This document shows, one piece after another, positions 51,406 to 63,399 of a DNA stretch of 64,000 nucleotides (position 1 is its first letter; every line of letters begins with the position of its first letter). Position numbers and translations under genes: made by a program. The notes under the pieces were generated by a model that searched no databases, was not told where the DNA came from, and saw nothing but the letters and a program-made list of their open reading frames with translations. The DNA is from Blastomyces gilchristii SLH14081 (lineage: Eukaryota; Ascomycota; Eurotiomycetes; Onygenales; Ajellomycetaceae), in NCBI RefSeq assembly GCF_000003855.2, contig NW_003101676.1, positions 2,064,875-2,128,874 on the forward strand, given 5' to 3'.

Positions 51406-53395
51406 AATATAGAACTCTGTAAAAGATGAAGTTATCATATTCAGAAATGTGAAATTCAATGAGAATGTTATACTATTATAGCTAGTGAGCTCAGCACTCA
51501 ATAATTGCAATATAATTAATATATCTTATATACTGACTACAGATATCTTTATCTGTAATAATTATCTCTATATTAGTCTATTACTGATCTCTGTATCTCT
51601 GTAGAAAGAGTATTCTTCTATATGGATATTAGTTAAGAATATCTCTTTCTTATTCACTTCAATAGTTACAGGCTGCAAAGTCAGACATCTCTGAAAGAAT
51701 ATTAGTCAGAAGTCATCTGCAACTCTGAAAAGATATAGAAGATCTTAGAAAAATATTATAACTTTCAATCATATTACTCTGAAGATGTTCAGTATCATTG
51801 AATTTCGGCTCTATCATATATTCAAGGTCTGTGTCACAGGTCAGAGCTCTGAGACTGTTACAGAGATTAAAGTTTCATAAATATATAAGAAGGCAATTGC
51901 ATCTTTACAAAAAGATGCTTAAGTAGCTGTTATAAAGAAAGAGATTGACTCTGCAGCTGAGTACAAAATTTTCAAGATTATAAATAAGTTAACTGTTAAA
52001 ACTCAAATTCTTAACAGTCACTGAGTTTATCATATTAAAATTAATATAAACAGCAGTATATCATTCAATAAGATAAGATAAGTTATTCAGAGTTTTTATC
52101 AATGAAAGAGTGTTAATTTTAATAATATCTATACTTTTACTATCTCTGCTTCTATTATCTGTGCTATACTTATAGTAATAGCAGTGAAAAGTTGAAATAT
52201 GCATTAAGTTGATTTCATCACAGTATTTCTGAATGTGAGTCTGCTATCTAATGAGCAGCTCTATATAAAGCAACTGACTGAATTTAATAATAATACTGAT
52301 TATATATATCTGCTTCTGCAGTCTCTCTACAGTCTTAAGTATACTCTCTACTTATAATTCAATCTACTTACAAGTTATCTCAAGAATATCAGCTTCAAAT
52401 TCTCTTATCATGATAAGAGTCTCTGATTTAAAAGAGATTCTCAGATATTTCTCACTCTCTATATAAATAATATCAACTCAGTAGACTCTGATACAGATAT
52501 CATTGAATAGATATTTCATTAAATTATTAATTGATTTGTGATAAAAGATCTAAGATCTGTAAATCACTGCTTGAGTATAAAGATTGAGAAGAATGATAGT
52601 AATATTAAGCTATCACAAGTTATCTAGATTAAATTAATGTTGAAGAAATTTGAAATAACTGATTTCTGAGCTATAAAAATCTTTATAAAACCTGTCTTTG
52701 ACTCACTCTTCAACTCTGAACTCTTTAATAAGTTTAAATATTAGTCAGTTATTGAATTACTTCAATATCTTGTTATATACACTTGTCTCAATAGCTTTTT
52801 TACAACTGCTAAGCTCACTCATTAATTAAGTAAGTCTATACAAGTATGATGAGCTGCAGTCAAACAGCTCTTTCACTACATCTGCAGTATAACTGACTAT
52901 TATATTTATCATGTTATCAGAGTAGAAGAGCATAACTTTAAAGTCTTTATAGATTCTGATTGAGTAGATGATACTGATAACTGGAAATCTATATCAGATC
53001 TTCTCATCTATCTCACTGATAGATTAATCATGTGAAAATTCTTCAAGTAGACAATTATAGCACTGAGCATTATAGAAGCAGAGTATATATCTGTCTCTAA
53101 GAGTCTTAAAACTGTAATCTGACTGTGTGAACTTCTTGTGAAGCTTGAATTTCTACTCTTTAATTTTACAGTTTCTCTATACATTGATAATAACAGAGCA
53201 ATCACTGTAGTAAACAGTGAGAAGATGACTTATAATATATATTACATTGATATTAAACATTATCACAGCCGCGATACTACTGCTGCAGGCATTGTTAAAA
53301 TTATACAGATAGATATTATCAGTATAACTACAGATACTCTAATAAAAGCTTTAACAGCTGAAGTTCATAAAGATACTCTGATTAACATAGAAATC
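51406..53395 (+). pseudogene. Copia element C: reverse transcriptase and RNase H remnant
   Basis: Opens with KDEVIIFRNVKFNENV (about 51420-51470), the copia segment before reverse transcriptase. The frame near 52200 reads VDFITVFLNVSLLSNEQLYIK, matching the MDVKTAFLNGdLeeevYM motif, then LLQSLYSLKYTLYL (sLYGLKQapr...). RNase H: FIDSD*VDDTDNWKSISD (about 52948-53000), ALSIIEAEYISVSKSLK (about 53060-53110) and SLYIDNNRAITVVNSEKMTY...IDIKHYH (about 53170-53260), the classic copia triad region. The end of the element is cut off by A4 at 53396. Confidence 0.88.
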
Positions 53396-53706
53396 TGTAG
53401 CGGGCTGCGCCCGATCAATCATATAGACTATTTCATTACACTTGATAGATTCCGCTGAAAGCTTCAATTCTCAGTCATAAATTCTCAGCTGAAAAACTCA
53501 TGGAATTTCTATTCTTCTACTCTGAAGCTTCATTATAAACACAGAATTCCTATTCTTTTACTCTGAAGCTTTACTGTGTACATGTATAAATATTCACTCT
53601 GATCACTGATTTCTGTACTTTCTCTTCTTTTCTTCTCTAACATTTTTCACTTTTGTATTATAAGATCTATATATTATACTAATCTATTCAGTGTAGGTCT
53701 CTTACA
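53396..53706 (+). repeat. A4 5' LTR
   Basis: 311 bp. The outer start keeps TGTAGCGGGCTGCGCCCGAT. A ~35 bp unit (GAATTTCTATTCTTCTAC...GAAGCTTCA) is present twice, where A3 has one copy. Confidence 0.9.
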
Positions 53707-53900
53707 CTTGAAAAATGTTTATCATCTTCTTATTAGAAATGATTATTCACACTTATTATCTTCTTATTAGAAATGATTATCTACTGAGATATCTGAATAC
53801 ATAATAACATGTAAGAAATAGAGAAATGATTAAAGAGTTAAGTGAACACTGAGTCTCTAGATAGAAGCTTACTCATCAGTTACTCTAACTCTGTAATCAA

Positions 53901-54000
53901 NNNNNNNNNNNNNNNNNNNNNNNNNNNNNNNNNNNNNNNNNNNNNNNNNNNNNNNNNNNNNNNNNNNNNNNNNNNNNNNNNNNNNNNNNNNNNNNNNNNN
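53901..54000. other. Assembly gap (100 N)
   Basis: The flanks align with A3 and A5 so closely that only about 5-10 bases appear to be missing; the 100 N is a placeholder. Confidence 0.99.
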
Positions 54001-57000
54001 AAAGAGAATATCAGTGAAAGATCTGAGAGTCTGACATCTTAGATGTATAAGATATTCATATGATTACATTTCTTCTGATTTCACAGATATCACATATCTG
54101 ATGAATGATACAGCTATATCTACTGATAATATAAGAGAACTCTTGAATGTAAGTATAGATGCAGTATCACAGTGACTCTGAGTAATGTTGAAATTATAAC
54201 AGCAATAGATAGCTGATATGCATGCAACTCAATAGTATCAATATGAGAAAATTTAATAATTATTTCAACTAGAAACCTCTGCATAAGCAATTTCAACACT
54301 GACTGAATCAGATATAAACATGTGAGCACTGAAGAAATGTCTAGATACTTCTACATATTTTAATACTTCTGATCTCACTCTCTATTCATTATAAAGATAG
54401 GAAATGCTTGTGAAACTAAGTGTAGATAAAGATACTATTAATTTATTAACTAATCATAATTGATATATCAATGATTGATTGAAAGATCATATAAGACAGA
54501 AGTTTCATCTATGAATGAAAGCATGTGAATCAGTGTTGTGAATATCTGATAATATTATCAAATATCTTGATATTCTGTTCTGAGACACTGCTATGTAATA
54601 GAAAGTGTTCAATTAATTACAGAGTACTTAACAGAGAAACACTTCTCTTATAACATTCAACTCTGACTTCAATATTAAGATTTTAGAAGCAGGTGATCAA
54701 TCTTAAGAGAATTGAATAAAGATTAGTATACTTAAGAAGATATTAACTTTTGAACTCTTACAGACTCTTATAAGTGTAGACAAAGACTCAACTTATAAAG
54801 ACTTCTGTATATAACTCTGAACATTGAATAACTGTCTGACTAAGCTCAAGAGTATACAGAACAGTAACAGAAGAGGTTACATCTCAGTCACTTATATATC
54901 TGTACTGAAGAATGACAATGCAGATGCTATGAATTGAGTGAACTCAAATATCTATATATAAGCAAGAGTTTCTGCTATCTAAACAGGCTTCTGAGTCTCT
55001 GAGATCACTCTCAAAGAAGTCACTGATTAATATCAATGAGAAGTGTGCATTAATTATAATTGATCAGAATATATCACTTTCAACTACTAATCAGTCTATG
55101 TATCTTGTTATTCAAAAGAAAGATTAATATCAGCAGTTTACATTAACTATATTACATTGAACAAAGATTCAGCAGATGACTATGAGAATATCTCAATGAA
55201 ACAGAGAAAAGATTAGCTTCTGTTCAAATTTGTAAACAGAAGCTTGATGAGATTAAATGATAATAATTTAAAGAGAAAATGACAATGAATGTGATTCTTA
55301 TATCTACTATAATTAATGATATGTATAATATGAAAGTCATGATAGACAGTGATCTATATCACTATACACTAATTAAATCTTCAGTTGTAAGACATTATAA
55401 TCTTCAGTATATTTCTTTATCAAAACTCTAACTTCTTACAGAAGTTAATGATTTAAAAGACATTTACATCTGTTACATGATAAAAGTAAACATAGATATC
55501 AGAGAATATTAATGTGAAGATCTTACATATACAAAGTTAATAATCTTAATTATAATCTTGTACTAGAACTTATCTGACTATCTGAACAAGACATCTTATT
55601 AAATACTTAAAACAGAAGCTTAATATTCTCTAACAATGATAAAATTCATGAAGATGATATTCACAAGACTATAGATCTTACACAGATCTCTGTCAATACT
55701 TATAAAATGCTCTGAATAAGAAGTCATTAATGAGACTGCTGACAAAGTTATCAACAGTAGAATTATATAGTAATCTATTTTATCAGTCTAACTAATATTA
55801 AGAAAGCTCTAGAGAAGTTATTCTGTACTATAATAACAGATTCTTATACAAAACTCTCTCAATAATATTACAAATATCTAGATATCTTCTGATAAGACAA
55901 TATTATGAATATATTTCTCTTACAAGGCTCAGAAGTGAATCACAGTATCAAGTTAGAAAAGAAGAATAATAAGAACTCTGAGTTATCATAAGATCTTCTT
56001 TACAATATATCTTGAGATGAACTTGTTCTTCTTCAGAAGACACTCAATAATCTGTTGAATAAGAAATTCATACATGTTAGTAACTCTTTCACTGCAGATT
56101 TCATTCTCTTTGCAAAGAAATCAGATGAAGAACTCTGATTCTGTGTGAACTATTGAGAATTTAATAGATTAATAAAGAAAGATTACTATTCTTTATCTCT
56201 TATTAATGAAATTCTAGCTTATATCAGATAAGCTTAATAATTTATAAAGTGAAATATTATTACTGTGTTTCATAAGATCTGTATTACTGAAGAAGATAAG
56301 TGACTTACAGTATTCTAAACATAATATAATCTCTTTAAATGAGTAGTCACACTCTTCAGACTGACTAACACTCTTAGTATGTTTCAGAAGTATAGTAACT
56401 AAGCACTCTGAGATTTTCTTAATGAGTTTGTATCTATATATCTAGATAAGATTCTCATCTTCACTGATGAATTCAGAAAGAAATATCAGCATCATGTGTA
56501 AAGAGTATTACAATAATTATAAGAAGCAGAACTATCAATAGATATTAACAAGTGTAATTTCAAAGTTAAGAGTATAAAATATCTAGGTTTTATCATAGAA
56601 GCTGGTAAGAGAATTTGAATGAATTCTGAGAAGATCTTCATCATTCTTGAATGAGAAGCTTTATATACTGTGAAAGATGTATAAAGCTTCATTGAATTTA
56701 CTAACTTCTATCAGTGATTTATACAAAACTTCTCAGATATTATAAGATCACTTACAGAACTTATTAAGAAGAACTTTATATTTCAGTGATCAGTGAACAC
56801 TGAAGCTATATTCACACAGATAAAAAAGATATTCATTAATACTTCTCTGTTAATAACATTTGATTCTGATTATAAGATACTTATCAAACCTAACTTCTCT
56901 GACTATATCACAGAAGAAGCTATATTACAATATAATAATGAAGATATTTTATAATTATATATTGTTATATCTAAGAAACTGAGTCCTGCTGAATGTAATT

Positions 57001-57255
57001 ATGAGATCTATAATAAGAAATTTCTCATAATAATACACTGTCTAAAAGAATGAGATTCTGAACTCTGAAGTGTCTTGAAATTTGAGATAATCACAGATTA
57101 TAAAAATCTCAAGCATTTCATAATCATCTATAAGCTCATTAAATGTCAGATGTGATGATCTGAGCTATTAAGCTGTTTTCATTTCACTATACACTATCAT
57201 CTCAGTAGTTAGAACTCAATGACAGATGCTCTCTCATAATGAGAGTAAGATATAC

Positions 57256-57576
57256 TGTGGCGGGCTGCGCCCGATCAATTATATAGACTATTCCATTACA
57301 CTTCACAGATTCCTACTACTCCGATTCTCGGCCGCCAATTCTCAGCTGAAAATCTACAGAATTTCTATTCTTCCGCCCAAAAGCTCCACTATGTATGAAA
57401 AACCCCTATTCTTTCACCCCGAAGTTTCACCATGTATATCATCATGTATGTGTATAAATATTCACTCTGATCACTGATTCTCACACTTTCTCTTTCTTTC
57501 CTTCTCTAATGTTTTTCTCTTTATTATATAAGACCTATAAATATTATATCAATCTATTCAGTGTAGGTCTCTTATA
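57256..57576 (+). repeat. A5 5' LTR
   Basis: 321 bp. The outer ~170 bp are almost unmutated (CGGGCTGCGCCCGATC, CGATTCTCGGCCGCC). The inner end is mutated (ends CTTATA). It has two copies of the ~35 bp TTCTATTCTTC...AAGCTCCA unit. Confidence 0.9.
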
Positions 57577-58450
57577 CTAGAAAAATATTCTTTGTCTTCT
57601 CATTAGAAATGATTATTCATTGAGAAGGTATCTGAATGTGTAACAATATGTAAGAAATAGAAAAATGATCAAACAGCTAAGCAGACACTGAGTTCTCAGA
57701 TAAAAGCTTGCTTATCAGTCACTCTGACTCTGTAATAAGATCTTATAAGAGAATATCAGTGAAAGACCTGAGAGTTCTGACATCTCAGATGTATAAGATA
57801 TTCATATAATTACACTTCTTCAGATTTCACAGATATCACATATTCAATAAACAATATAATCATATCTAATGATAATATGAGAGAACTCTTGAATATAAAT
57901 ATAGAAGTGATACTACAGTGACTCTAAGTAATATTGAAATTATAACAGTAACAGATAGCTGATATACATGCAACTCAACAACTTCAATACAAGGAAATTC
58001 AATGATTAACTTAACAAGAAACTTATGCAATTTCAACATCTACAGAATTGAATATAAAAGCACTGAAAGAATGCTTAGATGCTTCTGTATATTTCAATAC
58101 TTTTAATCTCACTCTCTACTCATCATAAAGGATGAAAATGCTCATGAAACTGAGTGTGAATGAAGATATCATCAGTTCACTAATCAATCAAGATTGATAT
58201 ATCAATGAATGATTGAAGAATCGCATGAAACAGAAGTTTCATTCATGAATAAAAGCATATAAATCAGTATTGTGAATATCTTATAATATTATCAAACATC
58301 TTGATATTCTGTTCTGAGGCACTGCTATACAATAGAAAGTCTTAGATTAATTACAGAGTATCTGACAGAGAAACACTTCTCTTACAACATTTATTCCTGA
58401 CTTCAACATCAAGATCTTAGAAGCAGGTGATCAATCTTGAAAGAATTCAA
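57256..58450 (+). mobile_element. A5: Ty3/gypsy family A, 5' end only
   Basis: 5' LTR 57256-57576 (321 bp), followed by leader and Gag (from about 57869) colinear with A3 37.0-37.85 kb. Similarity stops abruptly at about 58450, where unmutated sequence starts. It lies directly against A4's RNase H, so it inserted into A4 and was later truncated, or the junction is a rearrangement. Confidence 0.87.
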
Positions 58451-59110
58451 TCACATCAAGTCTTCTCAACAAGCGCTTCACCACGGACTCGCTCAATTTT
58501 TCGAATAAGAACCCGCCGATAGATCCATCGAAAAGCCCTCGATCATACGAGCATTTTGACCCCATCGCCGACCGCATACCCCGTGTGGTGGTGGAGCTAC
58601 CCAGCCAAACGTGAACCAGACGTTGTTCGAAACTCCTGTGTGGGATTATCCCCTGTTCACCCCTACCACACCACAACCCTGGGCCAAATTGCCATACAAA
58701 TTGTAAGGCAAAGAGACCTAGCCATATGCGCCAATCTTCTTGATTTTGGAAGATCCCTGACCTGTAATTGTGGAGATATCTGAGAAGCAACTTCCATGAA
58801 AACCCTGTCTATCTTTGATGTTCCAAAACATCAACACCAAGTCTCACCCATGTACCGCCCTTCCCAATCTGGCCCACGTCCGGCAGAAAAATACAAAAAG
58901 ATACCTCGGCAATAGTATCAAGCACATAATCAACAGACACATCTGAAGTGCATCCTCCGCGAAAAACCCTCTCTGTCTTTACACCAAGTCCCACCCTTGT
59001 ACCGCCCCTTCCGATCTGGCCCATCCCCGGCAGAAAAGTACAAAAAGATACCTTGGCAACTGTATTCAATACATAATCAGCAGACACAACAACTATAAAA
59101 TCAGTATACC
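58451..59110. other. Unmutated, GC-balanced island with a 147 bp tandem duplication
   Basis: The only long stretch left of the rDNA with normal CC, GG and CG frequencies. Two imperfect copies of a 147 bp unit start near 58835 and 58982 (CACCAAGTCYCACCC words). As 147 is a multiple of three, the minus frame 59114-58809 holds two 49-residue repeats (VSADYVLNTVAKVSF / VSVDYVLDTIAEVSF). I recognise no protein family and see no convincing start or splice structure. It may be a fragment of a host gene or a low-copy repeat. Confidence 0.55.
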
Positions 59111-59622
59111 TCAAGATCTGACTGAGCCTTTGATCCCTGCATAGTGAGATATATTAAATCTACTTTTAATATCTCAATATTCAATAGAATCTGCAAGGAA
59201 TTGAGAACAGCAACACTAGATTTCTATTGAATTTGAGAATTAACTCTATATTAATATAATCATTGACAAAGTCTTCTATTTTAAGATATATATAATCAGT
59301 TTCTCTACATTCTGCTGACAATATTTATATTATCATATAGAAACAGACTTATATTCTCTATAATATCAAGACTCTAAAGAGAGAAAGTCTTGATAGAGAG
59401 TATACAGTAGTGTATATCTTAGCAGTTTCTATCTCATTCTTCTGCAGCAGTTAATGCAAAAAAAAAAAAAGATCTTAGAAATAGTTTTTTACTTCTCTTG
59501 AAAAAGTAAGATGTTTTTCTCTGAGTTTTATACAATATTCTTACAAAGAATTAAAAACAGAGCTGTTTTCTGTCATAATTTCATATTCTTTTAAGTAAGA
59601 ATTACTTTTTCAGTAGCTGAAG
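59111..59622. other. AT-rich sequence, nothing recognised
   Basis: No coding frame or known element end. It contains a run of 13 A (59459-59471). Confidence 0.5.
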
Positions 59623-60128
59623 TAGACTGGCCGCCAGGATCATGAATTTCATGTTTGATTCCATTTGGTCTGGTTTCATACATTTCTTAGCGTGAATCCC
59701 GCTGGGACTGGCTATCAAAAAAACATGTAAAGTGACTATATATCAGATCTTAAAATGAAATCATAACTTGAAAAAAATAAGAAAGTGATCTCATTTGATC
59801 CCATTTAGTTTCATTCTTGGCATAAAGTTACTATTTTTAGACATTTTAAGGTTTTTTTTAGACTATTTTTAATTTTTTAAAAAGTAATGCTTTTTGATAA
59901 TGCTTAAATAAGATTTAAAGTCATTTAAAGTAATAAAAATAATTTAAATTGAGAAGTGGAAATCATGGTCTCACTTGAAAAATGTGACAAGAGTAGACAG
60001 TGAGTCTCACTGAGACAGTATGAAACTACTATCTAATGTTAAAACTGTGTAATGAGATCAGTCGAATTGATAATGAGACTATCAAAAAATCTGATCCTGG
60101 TCTCAGACACGGTCACACGGTCAGTCTA
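59623..60128 (-). mobile_element. hAT-family MITE, copy 5
   Basis: 506 bp with a perfect 8 bp TSD, AGCTGAAG. It is among the least mutated copies. Confidence 0.93.
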
Positions 60129-61307
60129 AGCTGAAGAGCTTTCATTAATACTTAATTCTTTTTTACACTCTCTATTAACTGATTTGAGTTGCACACTTGT
60201 TGTGTGAGAAGAATTGAATGATTTAGAATAAAATTAAATAGTTTTAATCAATTTCTCTGCAAAAAATTAATTTATTTTTTATTAGTTTTTCTCTCAAAAA
60301 CTGTCATATCATCTAATGTATTATCAATTGATATCATACTTTTTCTCACTGTATTTCAAGAAAGAGATTGTAAAGATTTTATTGATTTATCTTAAAAATC
60401 AATTTTAGTTTATTAGATTCTCTTTAAAAATCTAACCTAGTTACTGAACCAGTGTGAAAAAAATCAGGTATTTTATACACAAAAGTCTTTTATTCTTCTT
60501 TTGAAACAGTCTGACCAACTTTTCAATTGAAAAGAGACTTAGAAATCTCTTAATTGAAAAAGTCTGACCAACTTTTCAAAAGAGTTCAATAAATATCTCA
60601 ATTGAAACAGTCTGATTAACTTTTCATTGAGTGAGAACAATGAGTTCAAAAATACACTCAGTTGATGTGGAAAAAGATGCTTTCTCAAATACTATTCCTG
60701 CGATTGAAATTCTGAAGAGAAGAAAGAAAGAAGAAATAGAGAAACAACAAGTTCTTGAAATACAGAAACTTGAAAAAGAAAGCAAGATTCTTGAAAAGCA
60801 GTGTCTAAGTGAGATGAATGAAGAAGTTCTGTTAATTCTTCATACTCAGGCTAGACAACTACAGAAGATGATTAAGTTCAAACTTGGAATTTCAAACACA
60901 GTTCAAAAAACATTGAAAATTCCTAGTACAATGACTGACTTCTCATCTTGCTCTTCTTTCTCTTTTTCTACTTCTTCTTCTTCTTTGAATCAGAAGAAAA
61001 CATATGCTCAAGCAGCTGAATCTGCTATCTCTAAACCTGCTATCTCAAAACCTGCTCAAAATCCTGAGAAAACTGAGAAGAATAATGCTCATACATCTAT
61101 TCATAGAAAAGTGGAGAAAAAAATGTAAAAGAAGAAAAACTTTCAAATCTCCAGAAATAGAAGACTTATTCTCAAAGTCTCAAACTAGGACATCTTACAA
61201 AGGAATAAGCTAAACTCAAATCTCATTTTCAGAATTAGAAATGAAATTAATCAGCAGTTCTTTTCTCAGTTAATGACTGATATTGAAGTTCAAAAACCAG
61301 TTATAGC
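60129..61307 (+). mobile_element. L2: Tad-like LINE, 5' part (leader and ORF1)
   Basis: Leader plus ORF1 of a LINE, ended by a MITE at 61308. The leader has about three copies of a ~50 bp unit starting GTCTGACCAACTTTTCA or a variant (from about 60508, 60562 and 60610). The 5' end of the element is not defined, and ORF2 is absent. Confidence 0.72.
60640..61307 (+). pseudogene. LINE ORF1 (RNA-binding/Gag-like), two nonsense codons, cut by a MITE
   Basis: Starts at ATG 60640 (MSSKIHSVDVEKDAF) and runs 162 codons to TAA at 61126. It continues in the same frame to 61307 with one TAG near 61186. Both stops are one C-to-T change from CAA or CAG. Order: a Lys/Glu-rich coiled-coil (residues ~25-60, KRRKKEEIEKQQVLEIQKLE), a Ser-rich linker (~100-120), QKKTYAQAAESA, then RNRRLILKVSN, NEINQQF and VEVQKPVIA-like blocks. 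The last blocks match the RRLIl...lRnkIN.aF....kpvVa region of fungal Tad-clade ORF1 proteins. ORF1 would coat LINE RNA. It is far less damaged than the gypsy copies. Confidence 0.82.
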
Positions 61308-61675
61308 TAGACTGGCCGCTGGGACCATGAATTTCACGTTTGGTTCCATTTGGTCTGGTCCTATACATTTCTTGGCGTGAATCCCGCTGGGACTAGCCAT
61401 TAAAAAAATATGCAAAGTGACTATATATCAGATCTTAAAATGGAACCATGACTTGAAAAAAATAAGAAAGTGGTTCTATTTGATCTCATTTAGTCTCATT
61501 CTTGGCATAAAGTTACTATTTTTAGACATTTTAAGGTTTTTTTTAGACTATTTTTAATTTTTTAAAAAGTAATGCTTTTTGATAACACTCAAATGAGATT
61601 TAAAGTCATTTAAAGCAATAAAAATAATTTAAATTGAGAAGTAGAAATCATGGTTTCATTTGAAAAATGTGATAA
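61308..61675 (-). mobile_element. hAT-family MITE, copy 6, truncated
   Basis: 368 bp with an intact TAGACTGGCC end at 61308. The other ~140 bp, with the second terminal repeat, are missing, and sequence changes at about 61675 to a LINE 3'UTR fragment. Confidence 0.88.
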
Positions 61676-61757
61676 TTTTCCTAGTATCTGTAAAGCTAAT
61701 TGTTGTACATTTGTCAATTTCAGATATGCAAAATTAGAAAATTCTTACACCCACAGA
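61676..61757 (-). repeat. LINE 3'UTR fragment
   Basis: About 80 bp matching the reverse complement of LINE L1 at about 11519-11590 (words such as AATTTCAGATATGCAAAAT). It sits between a truncated MITE and rDNA spacer, marking a rearranged junction. Confidence 0.72.
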
Positions 61758-61799
61758 GATATACACCTGTCTGAAGATAGATACAATGTTTGTGAGTGT

Positions 61800-63399
61800 A
61801 GTCATGGCGTCACCGGCGGGAGGCGGGGAACTCAAATGGCGCGCCGGTGATGTTTAACCAGGACTGGTTAAAAGCCTTAACCGCGGAAGAAGCCCGGGCC
61901 GGAGGTGCGCGGCCGGGATGGCGCGTGACGCTCCGGGCGTCTTTAGCCAGGGCGGGTTAAAAGTAGTCCCGGGCCGGAGGCGCGAGCGCGCGAGCGGGTG
62001 TTCAAGTGGTCCGGGCCGGCGCGGCGCCCGAAGCCGGCCTTGACGTACCCAGGGGCTTTCAGGACGGTCCGGTTAAAGCTCTTAATCAGGGAGCGTAGTC
62101 CTCCGGCCCGTCTACACCGGCGCGGGCCAGCCCGGCGCGAAGGGCTCCCCGCGAAAGCGTGTAACGCCGGGTCACGCCCCGGGTGCCCGTTTGCCAGGGT
62201 ACAGTTGGGTGTCCGGACCTTTGACCGGGCTGGTGCTCCGGAGAGGGAGAGTTGTCCGGTGACACGCCCGGGCAGTAGCGCGAGGGCGGCCGGCGGGTGA
62301 GAAGTGTCAGCAAGAGGCCGGAACATCGCGCGATGCTCCCGGAGACCGTTAACAGGGCGCGGAGTGAACCTGAGAACCTCCTGACCGGGAACAAAGTCCG
62401 GCCGTGATGGAGGCGCGGTGCATCTCCGACGCCCTGCGGAGATGTTGCCGCTCGCGCGCTCCGGCCGGACCACAGTCCTAGCCGGATAGACAGGGCCGTA
62501 TGTATCCCACGCCGGTGACTATGGCAATAGAGCAAAACGACCAAGTCCCACTTTTCCAGGCCCAATGACGGAAAAATCCCGCCCGTTTCCTATGTTGAGG
62601 TGGCCCAGTTTCTATTTTCCCATAGAAAACCATCCCCCCCACCGTCATTTCCAGTACCAGGAGCCCAGTCCGGCAGAAGACGACCCGAGAAGCGTCCGGT
62701 GAGTATGTGTAGGCAAGAAGCTCATGCGCTTCTCTACAGGTGGCATCGCGGCGAGATTGACGGCGGCGGAGAGGGGTACCTGGGCGGCTTGTACTCTATG
62801 AGCTCCCGGACCCCTCGACGCCCGGTTTTCTCGATCCTGCGCGGTCGTCCACCAAACACCCTTAGTTCCATGTCGGATAGAGCCTTCCACGTATGGTTAA
62901 GGGCATCATCGGAGAACCCGGTGGGCCCTTCAATCCACGGCGGGCTCGAGCACCTGCCGCCGCCTGCCCTTCCCTCCATTCCGGAGAAGCGGGTCTCGCG
63001 GCGGGTGTCGGAATCCCGGAGTCCCTCGCGGGCTCCGGTTCCGGTTGGGGTCTGTCGATTGTTGGCCGCTGGCGAACGTTTTCGAATCAGATTTCCAGGG
63101 GGAAAGTCGGCTCCGGAAGCCGCTGCTCGTCAGCGTGTCTGGGGCCGTGATCCTCCATCGGAGGGACCGATGCGGCAGACGGGCTCCCCCTCGCGGGTTG
63201 GAGCCCGGCCCTGCCGCGGACCGTCCTCTGAAAATCTCAGTGGGGGCAATTGAATACCGTCCGGATGTCCAACGCGGTGCGCCGCCTGGTCGTCCCCGGT
63301 GAGTTTCTGTAACCGGGAACTCCTTCCGTCTAGCTACTTCCTGTCCCCTCCGGGGGTTCAGGCCCGGGGTGCCTTCGGCCTCCGGGCTCAAAAGTTAGC
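61800..63399 (+). other. rDNA intergenic spacer end and 5' external transcribed spacer
   Basis: GC-rich sequence directly upstream of 18S, beginning abruptly after AT-rich repeats. Near its start are degenerate repeats with CCAGGRCKGGTTAAAAG followed by CCCGGGCCGGAG (about 61859 and 61947, with a weaker copy near 62061). The Pol I start site cannot be placed by eye. Overlapping long open frames on both strands are a by-product of high GC and not genes. There is no sign of RIP-type mutation. Confidence 0.8.

Larger units (their letters stand above)
53396..57255 (+). mobile_element. A4: Ty3/gypsy family A, 3' part missing
   Basis: A plus-strand copy inserted at the end of copia RNase H. 5' LTR 53396-53706, Gag from about 54.08 kb, protease near 55.3 kb, reverse transcriptase about 56.1-56.6 kb, RNase H to 57255. 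Integrase, chromodomain and 3' LTR are absent because A5 begins at 57256. It contains a 100-N gap at 53901-54000. It also preserves the uninserted target of the hAT transposon (54876-54883). Confidence 0.88.

Noticed and set aside
57256..57576. Treating this as the 3' LTR of A4
   Set aside because: The sequence after it is the 5' leader and Gag, and A4 stops in RNase H without integrase, so it is the 5' LTR of a separate copy, A5.
58431..58790. 119-codon minus-strand frame as a gene
   Set aside because: It crosses the junction between A5 and the unmutated island, so it is chimeric; no family resemblance.
61943..63391. Several open frames of 81-217 codons on both strands upstream of 18S
   Set aside because: They overlap one another on both strands in GC-rich rDNA spacer/5'ETS, where stop codons are rare by composition; none resembles a protein.
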